DNA of 64,000 bases from Onthophagus taurus (lineage: Eukaryota > Arthropoda > Insecta > Coleoptera > Scarabaeidae). Location of the stretch: assembly GCF_036711975.1 (NCBI RefSeq), contig NC_091976.1, positions 12,648,001 through 12,712,000 of the forward strand. Direction: 5' to 3'. Made by a program: the position numbers and the translations under genes. The notes beneath the pieces were generated by a model, which had not been told where the DNA came from, did no database searches, and saw nothing but the letters and a program-made list of their open reading frames with translations. The first letter of the stretch is position 1; every line of letters starts with the position of its first letter. Below are positions 56,031-64,000 of this stretch, piece after piece.

Positions 56031-59000
56031 TTAAATTCTTTTCGGTAATACCCATGGCAATTCTGGTACATCACCTCTACTTCTGGTAAGATATGAATGC
56101 CCAGTGTTTTCTTCTCTTTGAACCGTTGTATCATTCCCTGGTTCAGTTGTTTCGAGGTTAGTATCTTCTATATTTTCTTCTGGAACGTATTCCACTATAC
56201 TCTGAGCTGTCTGTTCTTCTAACAGATCTTCCCCTCCGTCTTCGTTATTTTGGTCCGGAAATACTTTCCAATCATACCACATAGGTTCTTCTATATCAAA
56301 ACTCAATTTGTTGTTCTCTAGGTCTTTAGTATCTGACTCTTTCTTTCTCTTTTCTTCAACATCTCCCTTATAGAGTTTTATACGATTCGAATGTACTAAT
56401 TCGACTTTTGAACCATTAATTTCCTTTATTTTAAAGTTTACTGGACCTGTTTGTCCTATTATTCGGTATGGTCCTACCCATGGTTTACTTAACTTTAAAT
56501 TTACTCCAGTTTTGATCCCTGGATTATATAATAATACTTTGTCACCTAGTTCCAGATTTTTCTCTTTAGCCCTTTTATTAAATTGAACTAATTGTTTATT
56601 TTTAGCTTTGACCTCATGACTTCTCACAAACTGATACGATTGATGTAATCGTTCCAGCAGTTCGGATACGTAATTGTCGTCATAATCATATCGATAACGA
56701 TCTGGTTTGGTATAAAGTTCGTAGGGTAGATTCATATCCCTTCCGTGAAGTAAAAAGTATGGAGACTCTCCGGTAGTAGAATGTACGTTGTTTCGGTAAG
56801 CCATCATTACATATGGCAACCAATCGTCCCAATCTTTTTGTTTATCATCTACCACATGAGATAGTAAGTCCTTTAAAACTCGATGCATTCTCTCAATCAT
56901 GCCATTCGTTTGTGGATGATATGGAGTAGTGCGAATCTTTTTGATTTGTAGTAATTTACATACTTCGTCCATTAATTTCGACATGAAATTTGTGCCTTGA
57001 TCGGTAAGTAATACCTTTGGAGTCCCATGCCGCGTAATCACATGCACCACAAAAGCTTTCGCCACTGTCTCAGCCTTCTGATTTTGCAATGGGATCGCTT
57101 CGGTGTATCTCGTAAAATAATCTTGAACCGTGAGTATATATTTATTTCCATTGTAGGTGATCGGCAATGGTCCTACGATATCCATTGATACCCTTTCAAA
57201 TGGTTCCTGTGCTGGCGTAAATAATTGTAATGGAGCTGGTTTTAAATGTGACGAACTTTTCCGTTTGTTACAGGCTAAACATTTGTCACAGTAGCTTTTT
57301 ATATCGTCGCCCATATTTTTCCAATAGTACTTTTGCTTCACCTGAGACTTGGTTTTATCGACTCCAAAATGTCCAGCATACGGCAAGTCATGACATTGAT
57401 ACATAATTTCTTTTCTTAATTCCGTTGGTACTACTAATCTATGGTATCTTTCATTCTGTTGTTTTGTTTTATATAGTATCCCCTCTTCGTCAATAAAGAA
57501 ATCTAAATACTTTGGATCGTTTTCAATTCTTGCAATAATAGTTTTAGCAAAACAATCCTCCTTCTGTTTATCTGCTATTGTTTTTATCTCTTCGGTGGTT
57601 AAAGAATTTACTCCTGCCTCTATTTGCACTCTGGATAACGCATCAGCGTTTCCGTGTAATCGTCCTGGTCGATGTGTTATTTCAAAGTCGTATTCTGCTA
57701 GCGTTAATGCCCATCGGGCTAAACGTGAGCTTGGATCTTTGATTGACAATAACCATTTTAATGGTCGATGATCTGTTATGATTTTAAAATGTTTTCCAAA
57801 CAAATATACCCGATAATGTTTAACGCCCCATATCACCGCCAAGCATTCTCTTTCTGTAGTGGAGTAATTCATTTCTGCTTTTTGTAGTTGCCTACTGGCA
57901 TATGCCACAGGTTTTTCATGTCCTCCAACTTTTTGACTTAGTATAGCTCCTATTGCTATTCCCGAAGCATCCGTGGTTAGATAAAAAGGTTGTGTGAAAT
58001 CAGGATAGTGTAAAACAGGTTTATCACACAAAGATTTCCGAAGTAAAGTAAATGATTTTTCCTGTTCTTCTCCCCAAATAAAAGGTTGATCCTTTTTTGT
58101 TAATGCCGTTAAAGGTTTAGCAATTGCTGAATAACTTTCAATAAACCGCCTATAAAATCCTGCTAATCCTAAAAATGCCCGAATATCTTTTACAGTTTTT
58201 GGTTTAGGATAATTAAGTACAGCTTGAACTTTTTCTGCATCTGGTTTGATTCCTTCGTTTGAAATAACGTGACCCAAATATTTGGTTTCGGATAGTAAAA
58301 ACTTGCATTTACTTGGTTTTAATCTCAAATTTGCCCTTCTAATTCTTTCAAACACTTCTTTCAGTCTGTTTAGATGTTCAATTATTTCGTTCCCACTGAA
58401 TACTATAACGTCGTCTAAATAAACTAAACACTTACTCCCCGTTAATCCCGATAAATTGGTATTCATTAACCGTTGAAAGGTACTGGGCGCATTGACCAGA
58501 CCAAATGGCATCTTTTTACAATGATAGTGCCCTTCTGGCGTACTAAATCCGGTTTTTTCTTGATCTTCTTCTTCTATTTCCACTTGCCAATACCCAGAAG
58601 CAAGGTCTAGTGTTGTAAATATGGTAGAACTTCCCAATCTATCTATTGTTTCGTTCAGGTTAGGTAACGGATAGAAATCCCTCTTAGTGACTGAATTTAA
58701 CCCTCGGTAGTCAATACATACTCGAACTTCTTGTTTTCCATTATCAGACTTTTTCGGTACCATAACAACAGGTGCTGACCAAGGTGATTGCGACTCTTCA
58801 ATCACTCCTTCGTCAAGCATTTTGCTTATTTCTTTATTTAAAATTTCCCTTTGACTATGTGGTACTCGGTATGGTGGTTTTGCAATTGGATGACAAGCCT
58901 CTGTAACAATTCTATGTTTCACGCCATTAGCAGTTCCCAATTTATTATTTCCAAATAAAAAGATATCTTTGTACTCAATTAACAATTTTAATAATAACCG

Positions 59001-60794
59001 TTTATCTTCACCTTTCAAATGATTTAAATCAAATAACTTTTGTATGTCATCCTCCGCGTTTTCAATTCCAGTATCTATTACACGAACTGAATAAGGGTTC
59101 ACATCCCTATCCAATCCATTAAGATGATAAATTCTCACCCAAATATTTGATCCTTTAAATATCCATCTGATCATATTGATAACTCTGTCCCACTTTAACC
59201 CATCTAACCCACAAGCAATCTTTGGTAGGGCTAATTTATGAATATTATTTTTCTCACAAAATTCCCTTAATTTTCCCAAGGTATAAAACAAATCTTCGTA
59301 AGTTGGTTTATAAAAATATTTTCTTTTAGTAATAAGGTACAAAATATACCTTCCATCTCGTCTTAAATACAAAACATCTCTCACTTTTGGATTCTGTTTA
59401 TTTAATTCTTTTATTCCCATAAATTTCTCTTTGACTTCAGCAGCGATTCCTGCTCCCATTTTCAAATCTTCACTCACACAATGTGCCAAGCTATAATCCC
59501 TCGGCGCATCAAATAAATTACCCTTATCTTCAAGAATATCCCAATTTTCTACAATATTTTTCGATATTTTCTCTTCGTATTCCCTGTAATTTCCATACAT
59601 TTTCTCCCTTTTATGAGTAGTGCTATTTACACCATTTACATTTTCAAGTTGAGGTACCTCTTCCCAAATCCCAGCTGATGAATTCTCATCTCCTTTGTGT
59701 TCAATATCAATTTTATTTACGCGCGTAATAATTCCAACACTTGTTCCCTTATTCAACATTAATGGTTTCTCGGTGACGTTGATCAGGCGCACCGGAACCC
59801 GTTGATTTTTATTTACCCTTGTTACAACTCTTGCTGACATTGACCCATAAACACCCGTATCAATTGGTTCAATGATAACTTCTTCATCTTTTTCCCATTG
59901 GTTTTGTAAAGCTTCACAAACAACCTCACATCGTCCCGGAATTTCTAAAGCCTCCATCAACAGAGCCGAACAGGGACCAACTGTTCGTTCTGTATCACCA
60001 ATCATCTTTGGTCCAGATGACGATGATCTCTCCGTGTCCTTTTCTTTCTCTCGATGATCCTTCGTTTGTGTTTGCATTACTCCAACCTTTTCCATATTTT
60101 CTTTATTCGCTATCTTTTGTTTATCGCCCCCATTTGACAAACCAAAACCCAATTCCGAAGATTTATCGGAAAATAATAGTTCTTCATTTTTCGATGTTAA
60201 CACCTTAAATGGGAAACTTTTAGTTAAAACTGGAGAGGGAGTTTTCATAATTTGTGTTTGGCAGTTGCTTTTCTCGCTCATATTCATGTCATTTTGTAAA
60301 CAGTTCCCATGCGCAGTAGAAGATTTTTGTCTTTTTGATGATGTCATGATCAATTTCAAGTGAATATGTCCTAACTTCAAAATTCCCTGATTATAATCAA
60401 GAATAGCTTGATTGCTAATTAGGAAGTCGCATCCGATTATCCCATCGGTTTCAATGGCAATATTTTTACAAATCACACAATTAATATTAAATTTCTTGTT
60501 TTTCACCCTAAAATCTAACAAAGAAAATCCTACTCCTTCTACTTCATTTCCCGTGATACCTTTTAAAGTTATATGTTGTTGCAAATCTAATTGGTAATTA
60601 ATTTTTGTCCGGAGTAAACTCTCCTCCTTCAATAACGATACTGCTGAACCCGAATCAATCAAAAATGATAATTTTGTACACCCCATTGTTAAAAAAATTA
60701 TGGATTTGTCTGCCTCTGAATTTATAGCACTGCTAACTGATTTTACTATTGCGTTTTTATTTGTAATCTGATCATTAACCCCTGGATTTAACAT
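56031..60794 (-). CDS. pol: Pol polyprotein: protease, macro domain, RT, RNase H, integrase
   Basis: 1587 residues in one open frame. Protease active site DSGS at 47-50 and GCDFL at 121-125. A Gypsy-typical linker is at 270-360. A macro domain of OARD1/TARG1 type is at about 425-560 (separate entry). RT at about 640-890 has YLDD at 792-795. RNase H at about 935-1060 has TDASG (941-945) and TDHRPL. Integrase zinc site H1135, H1142, C1169, C1172; catalytic triad D1205, D1265, E1301 with 35 residues between the last two. A GPY/F module (KPWVGPYRII) is near 1430. Every catalytic residue looked for is present. The start ATG overlaps the gag stop; expression may be by frameshift at GGGAAAA or by reinitiation. 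The unusual part is the macro domain, otherwise this is a normal Ty3/Gypsy Pol. Confidence 0.95.
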   Translation of the reverse strand: MLNPGVNDQITNKNAIVKSVSSAINSEADKSIIFLTMGCTKLSFLIDSGSAVSLLKEESLLRTKINYQLDLQQHITLKGITGNEVEGVGFSLLDFRVKNKKFNINCVICKNIAIETDGIIGCDFLISNQAILDYNQGILKLGHIHLKLIMTSSKRQKSSTAHGNCLQNDMNMSEKSNCQTQIMKTPSPVLTKSFPFKVLTSKNEELLFSDKSSELGFGLSNGGDKQKIANKENMEKVGVMQTQTKDHREKEKDTERSSSSGPKMIGDTERTVGPCSALLMEALEIPGRCEVVCEALQNQWEKDEEVIIEPIDTGVYGSMSARVVTRVNKNQRVPVRLINVTEKPLMLNKGTSVGIITRVNKIDIEHKGDENSSAGIWEEVPQLENVNGVNSTTHKREKMYGNYREYEEKISKNIVENWDILEDKGNLFDAPRDYSLAHCVSEDLKMGAGIAAEVKEKFMGIKELNKQNPKVRDVLYLRRDGRYILYLITKRKYFYKPTYEDLFYTLGKLREFCEKNNIHKLALPKIACGLDGLKWDRVINMIRWIFKGSNIWVRIYHLNGLDRDVNPYSVRVIDTGIENAEDDIQKLFDLNHLKGEDKRLLLKLLIEYKDIFLFGNNKLGTANGVKHRIVTEACHPIAKPPYRVPHSQREILNKEISKMLDEGVIEESQSPWSAPVVMVPKKSDNGKQEVRVCIDYRGLNSVTKRDFYPLPNLNETIDRLGSSTIFTTLDLASGYWQVEIEEEDQEKTGFSTPEGHYHCKKMPFGLVNAPSTFQRLMNTNLSGLTGSKCLVYLDDVIVFSGNEIIEHLNRLKEVFERIRRANLRLKPSKCKFLLSETKYLGHVISNEGIKPDAEKVQAVLNYPKPKTVKDIRAFLGLAGFYRRFIESYSAIAKPLTALTKKDQPFIWGEEQEKSFTLLRKSLCDKPVLHYPDFTQPFYLTTDASGIAIGAILSQKVGGHEKPVAYASRQLQKAEMNYSTTERECLAVIWGVKHYRVYLFGKHFKIITDHRPLKWLLSIKDPSSRLARWALTLAEYDFEITHRPGRLHGNADALSRVQIEAGVNSLTTEEIKTIADKQKEDCFAKTIIARIENDPKYLDFFIDEEGILYKTKQQNERYHRLVVPTELRKEIMYQCHDLPYAGHFGVDKTKSQVKQKYYWKNMGDDIKSYCDKCLACNKRKSSSHLKPAPLQLFTPAQEPFERVSMDIVGPLPITYNGNKYILTVQDYFTRYTEAIPLQNQKAETVAKAFVVHVITRHGTPKVLLTDQGTNFMSKLMDEVCKLLQIKKIRTTPYHPQTNGMIERMHRVLKDLLSHVVDDKQKDWDDWLPYVMMAYRNNVHSTTGESPYFLLHGRDMNLPYELYTKPDRYRYDYDDNYVSELLERLHQSYQFVRSHEVKAKNKQLVQFNKRAKEKNLELGDKVLLYNPGIKTGVNLKLSKPWVGPYRIIGQTGPVNFKIKEINGSKVELVHSNRIKLYKGDVEEKRKKESDTKDLENNKLSFDIEEPMWYDWKVFPDQNNEDGGEDLLEEQTAQSIVEYVPEENIEDTNLETTEPGNDTTVQREENTGHSYLTRSRGDVPELPWVLPKRI
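59115..59525 (-). other. Macro domain (OARD1/TARG1-like ADP-ribose hydrolase) within Pol
   Basis: Pol residues about 424-560. Motifs in order: KGNLFDAP (ligand-binding strand), SLAHCVSEDLKMGAGIA, the RRDGRYILYLITK strand, YKPTYEDL, LPKIACGLDGLKW, and RIYHL. Human TARG1 uses Lys84 (in LITK) and Asp125 (in GCGLD) to remove ADP-ribose from glutamate or aspartate; here these are Lys490 and Asp531, both kept, while the loop glycine before CGLD is Ala. The domain is in frame with protease and RT, so retroviral-type protease probably releases it. It likely reverses ADP-ribosylation of proteins or nucleic acid ends, perhaps to counter host PARP-type defence; the purpose is inference. Confidence 0.9.
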
Positions 60795-60800
60795 TTTCCC
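60788..60800 (-). promoter_or_regulatory. Gag-pol junction: slippery heptamer and overlapping stop-start
   Basis: The minus strand reads G GGA AAA TGT TAA in gag phase. GGGAAAA fits the X XXY YYZ pattern for -1 frameshifting, and a -1 slip enters the pol frame at once. The same bases hold ATGTTAA, where the pol ATG (60794-60792) overlaps the gag stop (60790-60788), so termination-reinitiation is also possible. Confidence 0.65.
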
Positions 60801-61954
60801 TCGGATTGGGGTACATACGAGGTGGCATTTAGGTTTAAATGACTGGTTCCCGTTCTTATAAAATTTTGTGTTTCATTTGGGTTGCGTGATTCATTTCTTA
60901 TATTTCCATTTTGATGGTTAAACTGAGTATGGGATCGAGTAGTATGGTTACTCGTACCGGCTTGTCCCCTTGATTGGTTATTCTTTTTCCAACACTTAAC
61001 TTCTACGTGACCCGTTTTTTTACAAAATCTACAAACAACCTCATTCCGACAATTCCCAGAAAAATGTCCCGGTTGATAACATTTGTAACACACATTATTT
61101 GATTTTTGATTATATTTAAAATCAGGTTTTGTTGAGTTAGATTCGAAAGGTTTAGAAAATGATGAATGATATGAAATGGATGGGCGATTCTTTTTATTGA
61201 ATTGCTGTGGTTTAAAATTTGGTTTATTAAAACTAACCCGTGGTGCAGTTGAATGAGGCTGAGATTTAGAAACACCTTCTTGAGAGAAATTACAAGCATA
61301 TTCAGAATAATAACTATGTGAACAGTAGTTAATTGTATTTTCCGTCATCATCTGGTTCAATTCTTCTTGACTCGCTATTTCTGCGGCTTTATCGAGTGTT
61401 AAATCACTCTCTCGCATCAGCAAAACTCCAATAATCTTAGAAATTTCCCGTTTTATTCCCATTCTAAATTGCGTCAATAGAATATTGTTATGTTTTTTAA
61501 TTATACCCTCCCGTTCCGCCTGTGAAGCGTCAATTAAATCCTCTTCTAATACCTCCTGTCCAATTAATTTTAGTCGCGTGAGAAATTGACTGATAGTTTC
61601 GTTACGGCCCTGTATACATCTTGACAAAATTAGTTGAGCCTGACCTGGTATTTTCAATTTCGAAAATTTTGTAATAAATTTTTGTTTGAATTGCTTATAT
61701 GTTATTTCATTTGTTGATAAATTTGATTCGCTTTTATAGTAACTGAATGCGTCTCCCGTTAGTCTACATCGCACGATTTTAATTAAGTCTTCGTCTCCAA
61801 TGTTATCTAAACTTGCTCTCTGTTCTACTCGTTCAAAAAAATGTTTAACGTTCTCTTTACCAGTAAAATTTTCAATTGAATTTAAAATAGATGCTAATGA
61901 TGGTTTAGGCATTTCAACTTTTACGATAGGTTTTTCATCTGTATTTGTAGCCAT
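60788..61954 (-). CDS. gag: Gag polyprotein with two CCHC zinc knuckles
   Basis: 388 residues from the ATG at 61954. An N-terminal capsid-like domain (residues about 15-215, with SILNSIENFTGKENVKHFFE and ISQFLTRLKLIGQEVLEED) resembles Gypsy Gag. The C-terminal part is basic and rich in Asn, Ser and Gln, with two knuckles: CYKCYQPGHFSGNC (289-302) and CRFCKKTGHVEVKC (308-321). Gag builds the particle and packages RNA. It ends GKC* at the slippery site that opens pol. No damage is seen. Confidence 0.93.
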   Translation of the reverse strand: MATNTDEKPIVKVEMPKPSLASILNSIENFTGKENVKHFFERVEQRASLDNIGDEDLIKIVRCRLTGDAFSYYKSESNLSTNEITYKQFKQKFITKFSKLKIPGQAQLILSRCIQGRNETISQFLTRLKLIGQEVLEEDLIDASQAEREGIIKKHNNILLTQFRMGIKREISKIIGVLLMRESDLTLDKAAEIASQEELNQMMTENTINYCSHSYYSEYACNFSQEGVSKSQPHSTAPRVSFNKPNFKPQQFNKKNRPSISYHSSFSKPFESNSTKPDFKYNQKSNNVCYKCYQPGHFSGNCRNEVVCRFCKKTGHVEVKCWKKNNQSRGQAGTSNHTTRSHTQFNHQNGNIRNESRNPNETQNFIRTGTSHLNLNATSYVPQSEGKC

Positions 61955-62390
61955 TATTTTGGTTTTTAGTTCGAATAAAACTTAAATAAAATGTAAGTAT
62001 ATGGTATTTGCAAAATAAAAATTTTATAAAGGGGTCCGTTATCAAGAGTAATTCGCAACTTGATGATTTCGCGATTTCTAAAGTGCGATACGCTGGAACA
62101 GCTCAGACCGTCTGGATCTCAGTTTATAATATGATAAATTTGTTTTAGCAAAAATACTACCTTTCTCTCTCTATCTCATTAAAAAAAAGATTTGAAGCTC
62201 TATTTTAACTCAAATGACCGACACAAAATAACAATGAAAATAATTTCGATTTTTACATAACCAAATCTATGTTGTTGGGATTAATTTTAATTTGAATAAA
62301 GGGGAATTTCTCATATTTTTACATACATCTCACCGTTAACACGTCTCCACCCGTCTTCAACACACATCCCACACCGCTTCAACACACATC
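61955..62390 (-). other. Leader between primer site and gag
   Basis: About 440 bases of 5' untranslated RNA. Near 62350-62395 CTTCAACACACATCCCACAC and CTTCAACACACATCCCACCC form a short direct repeat next to the primer site. A splice donor for env RNA should lie here, but I cannot single one out. Confidence 0.5.
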
Positions 62391-62407
62391 CCACCCCGCT
62401 GCCACCA
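62391..62407 (-). other. tRNA primer binding site (probably tRNA-Leu)
   Basis: Four bases inside the 5' LTR the minus strand reads TGGTGGCAGCGGGGTGG. The first 12 bases complement the CGCTGCCACCA end known from tRNA-Leu species. The other Gypsy elements in this window use a tRNA-Lys-type site instead. Confidence 0.6.
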
Positions 62408-62411
62408 AATA

Positions 62412-62949
62412 TGTTACCACCCCCGAGCGTGAGGTGGTAAGAGGCCCCCGAGTATATTCTCGGAGAAGGGTATTCTCCTCGGGTCCACTCTTTATAGGAG
62501 CCTCGTAACGTGGTTAAGTGTGTCAAAAGACAATGGGGAAAGGATCAAGCGGCGGATGTCAATAAACAAAATACAAAAGATTAATAAAAACTTTGAATTA
62601 ATTAATGAGATACTTTAATTTAATTTCTTTTAAACGCAAATAAAATAAACAAAAAAAAAAAAAACAGTAATTATTTCTATCTCGTACTCACATAATGGTT
62701 TTTGGGTTGATTGACACCTTTTTCTTCTCTACTTTCTTCTCTTATTTTTCTCTTTTAATTTCTTTTAGTCTTTTTCCACTTTTCATTCCCACACTTTACC
62801 CATGCCTCTACTCTAACTCTCGACCACACTCTCTCTAACTTCTTCTGTCTGCCTGCTCTTTTCGCGAGTCCCTCATCCGTTGTCCCCACTCCCAAAATAT
62901 TTCTGTACTTCCCCGAATTAAATATAGATATCTTTTCTGACTTGTTACA
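62412..62949 (-). repeat. 5' LTR of the retrovirus-like element
   Basis: 538 bp, identical to 52427-52964 except one base. Followed on the right by the target copy GAAC (62950-62953). The ORFs 62311-62526 and 62755-62955 are chance frames. Confidence 0.95.
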
Positions 62950-63282
62950 GAACATCTATTCGAAATAACACTTTAAGCACAGAAAATTGACGCGTGGTCT
63001 CTTGCACGTGAACGAACTCTTATAGAAAAAACAACTGAATAACAAAACTTAAAAAATACGGAACGGCCGACTAATTAAATTATAATTAACAAAAATAACA
63101 GAAACTATTAACTTTTAAACATTACCGCCCGCCTTGCCGAACGGACGGCAACCGAAATAACAATAAAACATGTGAAAAGAAAGCATAACCTAATATTGAA
63201 ACATAATCAAACACAACAAAATAAAAGAACGACGGACAACGTTAAAAAAATCCGAAACAATTAATGAAAACGAAATTAACAT
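62950..63282 (-). other. 3' noncoding region next to BEL/Pao pol
   Basis: AT-rich with a GC-rich patch (ACCGCCCGCCTTGCCGAACG, 63123). It is probably the 3' UTR or LTR start of the BEL/Pao element whose pol ends at 63283, cut by the retrovirus-like insertion. No second LTR copy is available to test this. Confidence 0.4.
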
Positions 63283-64000
63283 TCAATTATCGGCACTCGG
63301 TAAGACACAAAGTTTAGTGACGGGTCGCGTTAAAGTCGTTGTTGGTGTCTTCACCGTTGCCACTCGCGCAAATCCGTCCGGTCCGGGGTGGAGATGCGTA
63401 ATTCGACCAAGTGCCCACTTGGACGGAGGGAAACGTTCGTCCTTTATAAGAACCAACCTTCCTACTTGAGGTAAGTTACGTTGCTGATACCATTTATTGG
63501 AATTTTGAATAAACTGGAGATAAAATCTCTCCCATTTTAGCCAGAAGTCGTCTATCATTCGTCGCAAATGTTGCCATCGTGAAAGACGTGAAATGTTAAC
63601 GTCGAGCAAGGAAGGCTCAGGAACTACAGTGAGGGAACTGCCGATGAGGAAATGGGCGGGCGTTAAAATTTCGTAAGAATTAGGGTCATCGGAGATTGAA
63701 CAAAGAGGTCGTGAGTTCAATACGGCCTCAATTTGAACGAGGACCGTCGAAAATTCTTCATAAGTAAGTGTTGTTGCTCCGACGACCTTCTTAAAGTGAG
63801 TTTTAACTGATTTTACGCTCGCCTCCCATTTTCCTCCGAAGTGGGGCGCTGCTGGCGGATTAAATTTCCATTCGATCCCGTCACAACTGAGCAGATGTGC
63901 AAGATGTCTCCACTGCGACGAGGCTGCTGAGAACATTGCTCGAAGTTCCTTATCAGCTCCCACCAGATTTGTTCCACAATCGCTATAGATGCAGCTTGGG
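63283..64000 (-). CDS. pol: BEL/Pao Pol, integrase C-terminal part (runs off the window)
   Basis: 226 or more residues, open: FSAASSQWRHLAHLLSCDGI, PPAAPHFGGKWEASVKSVKT (integrase catalytic Glu at KWE), LTPAHFLIGSSL, then the C-terminal domain RWQHLRRMIDDFWLKWERFY and GRLVLIKDERFPPSKWALGR, typical of BEL/Pao (DUF5641 type). It ends ...LPSADN*. Upstream pol domains lie beyond 64000, so completeness is unknown. A decayed relative is at 41060-41640. Confidence 0.88.
   Translation of the reverse strand, partial: PSCIYSDCGTNLVGADKELRAMFSAASSQWRHLAHLLSCDGIEWKFNPPAAPHFGGKWEASVKSVKTHFKKVVGATTLTYEEFSTVLVQIEAVLNSRPLCSISDDPNSYEILTPAHFLIGSSLTVVPEPSLLDVNISRLSRWQHLRRMIDDFWLKWERFYLQFIQNSNKWYQQRNLPQVGRLVLIKDERFPPSKWALGRITHLHPGPDGFARVATVKTPTTTLTRPVTKLCVLPSADN

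Larger units (their letters stand above)
52427..62949 (-). mobile_element. Complete retrovirus-like Gypsy element with gag, pol (macro domain) and env
   Basis: A 10.5-kb provirus-like insertion on the minus strand. LTRs 52427-52964 and 62412-62949 are each 538 bp and differ by one base by eye (C/T about 160 bases in). The target GAAC is duplicated at 52423-52426 and 62950-62953. The order is 5' LTR, tRNA primer site, leader, gag, pol, env, a pyrimidine-rich (plus strand) 3' region, polypurine tract, 3' LTR. All three ORFs are open. It therefore looks like a very recent, perhaps active, insertion. It lies near BEL/Pao debris. Confidence 0.95.

Noticed and set aside
59872..60208. Plus-strand ORFs over pol
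   Set aside because: Antisense shadows of the protease-macro linker; no independent support.

Overview
The window is animal nuclear DNA, almost certainly from an insect. It is AT-rich, its genes have short GT-AG introns of about 40-70 bases, and its host genes belong to insect-type families: a divergent nicotinic receptor subunit, an SLC17 transporter and a painless/pyrexia-like TRPA channel. A beetle is plausible but cannot be shown from this sequence. Only three host gene loci are visible. Most of the rest is transposable elements, many inserted into one another.

Layout. 1-210: a cluster of CTCF-like motifs. 408-12709: a decayed Ty3/Gypsy element on the minus strand, broken by a 360-bp MITE, by a 4.66-kb foldback element (itself carrying a MITE with an 8-bp target duplication) and by a younger Gypsy element with 4-bp target duplications. 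12710-14897: a Tc1/mariner-type element. 14900-19609: TA-flanked foldback elements nested three deep, with a PIF/Harbinger-type element at the core. 20322-21952: nicotinic receptor gene (7 exons). 22488-29481: MITEs and two broken Gypsy-type elements facing each other. 31756-33240: SLC17 gene (3 exons). 33906-43410: Gypsy, Penelope-like and BEL/Pao debris, more MITEs and repeats. 43662-45601: TRPA-like gene, frameshifted and apparently without a normal pore loop. 45978-48040: second mariner copy. 49437-52090: palindromes, an env fragment, a cluster of paired hairpins and a tRNA-like module. 52427-62949: a complete, open, retrovirus-like Gypsy element. 63283-64000: BEL/Pao integrase end.

The most remarkable object is the 10.5-kb element at 52427-62949 (minus strand). 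It has 538-bp LTRs that differ by one base by eye, a 4-bp target duplication, a primer site, a polypurine tract and three intact ORFs. Gag has two zinc knuckles. Pol has protease, reverse transcriptase, RNase H, integrase and a GPY/F module, plus a macro domain of the OARD1/TARG1 type between protease and reverse transcriptase, with both known catalytic residues kept. The third ORF is an envelope glycoprotein that resembles those of negative-strand RNA viruses of the chuvirus group, not the usual insect errantivirus envelope. Gag and Pol meet at an in-frame slippery heptamer that also overlaps a stop-start junction. A retroelement carrying both an ADP-ribose hydrolase and a captured RNA-virus glycoprotein is the best candidate here for an undescribed system.
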